64,000 bases of DNA. Source: Nisaea sediminum. GTDB lineage: Bacteria > Pseudomonadota > Alphaproteobacteria > Thalassobaculales > Thalassobaculaceae. The notes beneath the pieces were generated by a model. That model ran no database searches and was not told where the DNA came from. It worked only from the letters and a program-made list of their open reading frames with translations. The translations under genes were made by a program, and so were the position numbers. The stretch spans positions 62,001-126,000 of the forward strand of contig NZ_JACZCQ010000002.1 of NCBI RefSeq assembly GCF_014904705.1. The letters are read 5' to 3'. Shown here piece by piece: positions 63,988-64,000 of the stretch. The first letter of the stretch is position 1, and each line of letters begins with the position of its first letter.

Positions 63988-64000
63988 GCGACGCTGAAGA

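Overview
The window is about 64 kb of GC-rich, densely coded bacterial chromosome. Gene order and protein types point to an alphaproteobacterium, most likely a free-living (perhaps marine) member of the Rhodospirillales. The evidence is the rlpA-dac-tmk-holB-metG-tatD-MBL block, recG divergent from sdhE-mfd, DUF502 and PAS_5 proteins, TRAP uptake, a PilZ-tailed chemoreceptor and an LdtR-type MarR regulator. Genus cannot be fixed by eye. I see no rRNA, CRISPR array, insertion sequence, integrase or prophage gene. Two tRNA genes are present.

Layout. 0-7.7 kb: mazG, a PAS/MCP/PilZ chemoreceptor, a glycosyltransferase-like protein, two small unknown genes and a phytanoyl-CoA dioxygenase family protein. 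7.7-16.8 kb, all minus strand: lytic transglycosylase, RlpA, D,D-carboxypeptidase, thymidylate kinase, DNA polymerase III delta-prime, Met-tRNA synthetase, TatD, a PhnP-like metallohydrolase and a GST. 17.1-23.7 kb: an uptake and oxidation module for hexuronates (uronate dehydrogenase, 5-dehydro-4-deoxyglucarate dehydratase, three-part TRAP transporter, SMP-30 lactonase, FadR-type GntR regulator). 23.8-25.9 kb: tRNA-Ser, a PAS protein and a class V aminotransferase. 25.9-31.7 kb, minus strand: a BMP-type nucleoside/base ABC transporter with a cytosine deaminase-like enzyme, preceded by a broken histidine kinase remnant.

32.7-45 kb is accessory and signalling: YtoQ, an Asp/Glu racemase, the LdtR-like regulator, an OrdL/PuuB-like FAD oxidoreductase behind a perfect CRP-type box, DUF1203, release factor 3, a P1 peptidase translationally coupled to a Cache-adenylate cyclase, a mandelate-racemase family enzyme, an acyl-CoA synthetase, a DsbA/FrnE-like protein and DUF1272. 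45-64 kb is mainly information processing: mfd, sdhE, recG, coaD, gyrA, ssb and uvrA, with RidA, DUF502, a fluoroacetate dehalogenase-like hydrolase, a second class V aminotransferase, a small PilZ-like protein, a second PAS protein and tRNA-Lys between them.

How parts fit together. In the uronate module, TRAP uptake feeds uronate dehydrogenase; the SMP-30 protein would open the aldarolactone, and KdgD would act after an aldarate dehydratase. That dehydratase and the 2-oxoglutarate semialdehyde dehydrogenase are not in the module. The ABC/deaminase operon looks like nucleobase salvage. cAMP signalling is suggested by the cyclase and the CRP-type box, and c-di-GMP sensing by the PilZ-tailed chemoreceptor. 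I did not find a clearly new multi-gene system. The best leads are the dehalogenase-like enzyme, the CRP-box promoter, the inferred GntR operator and the degraded kinase.
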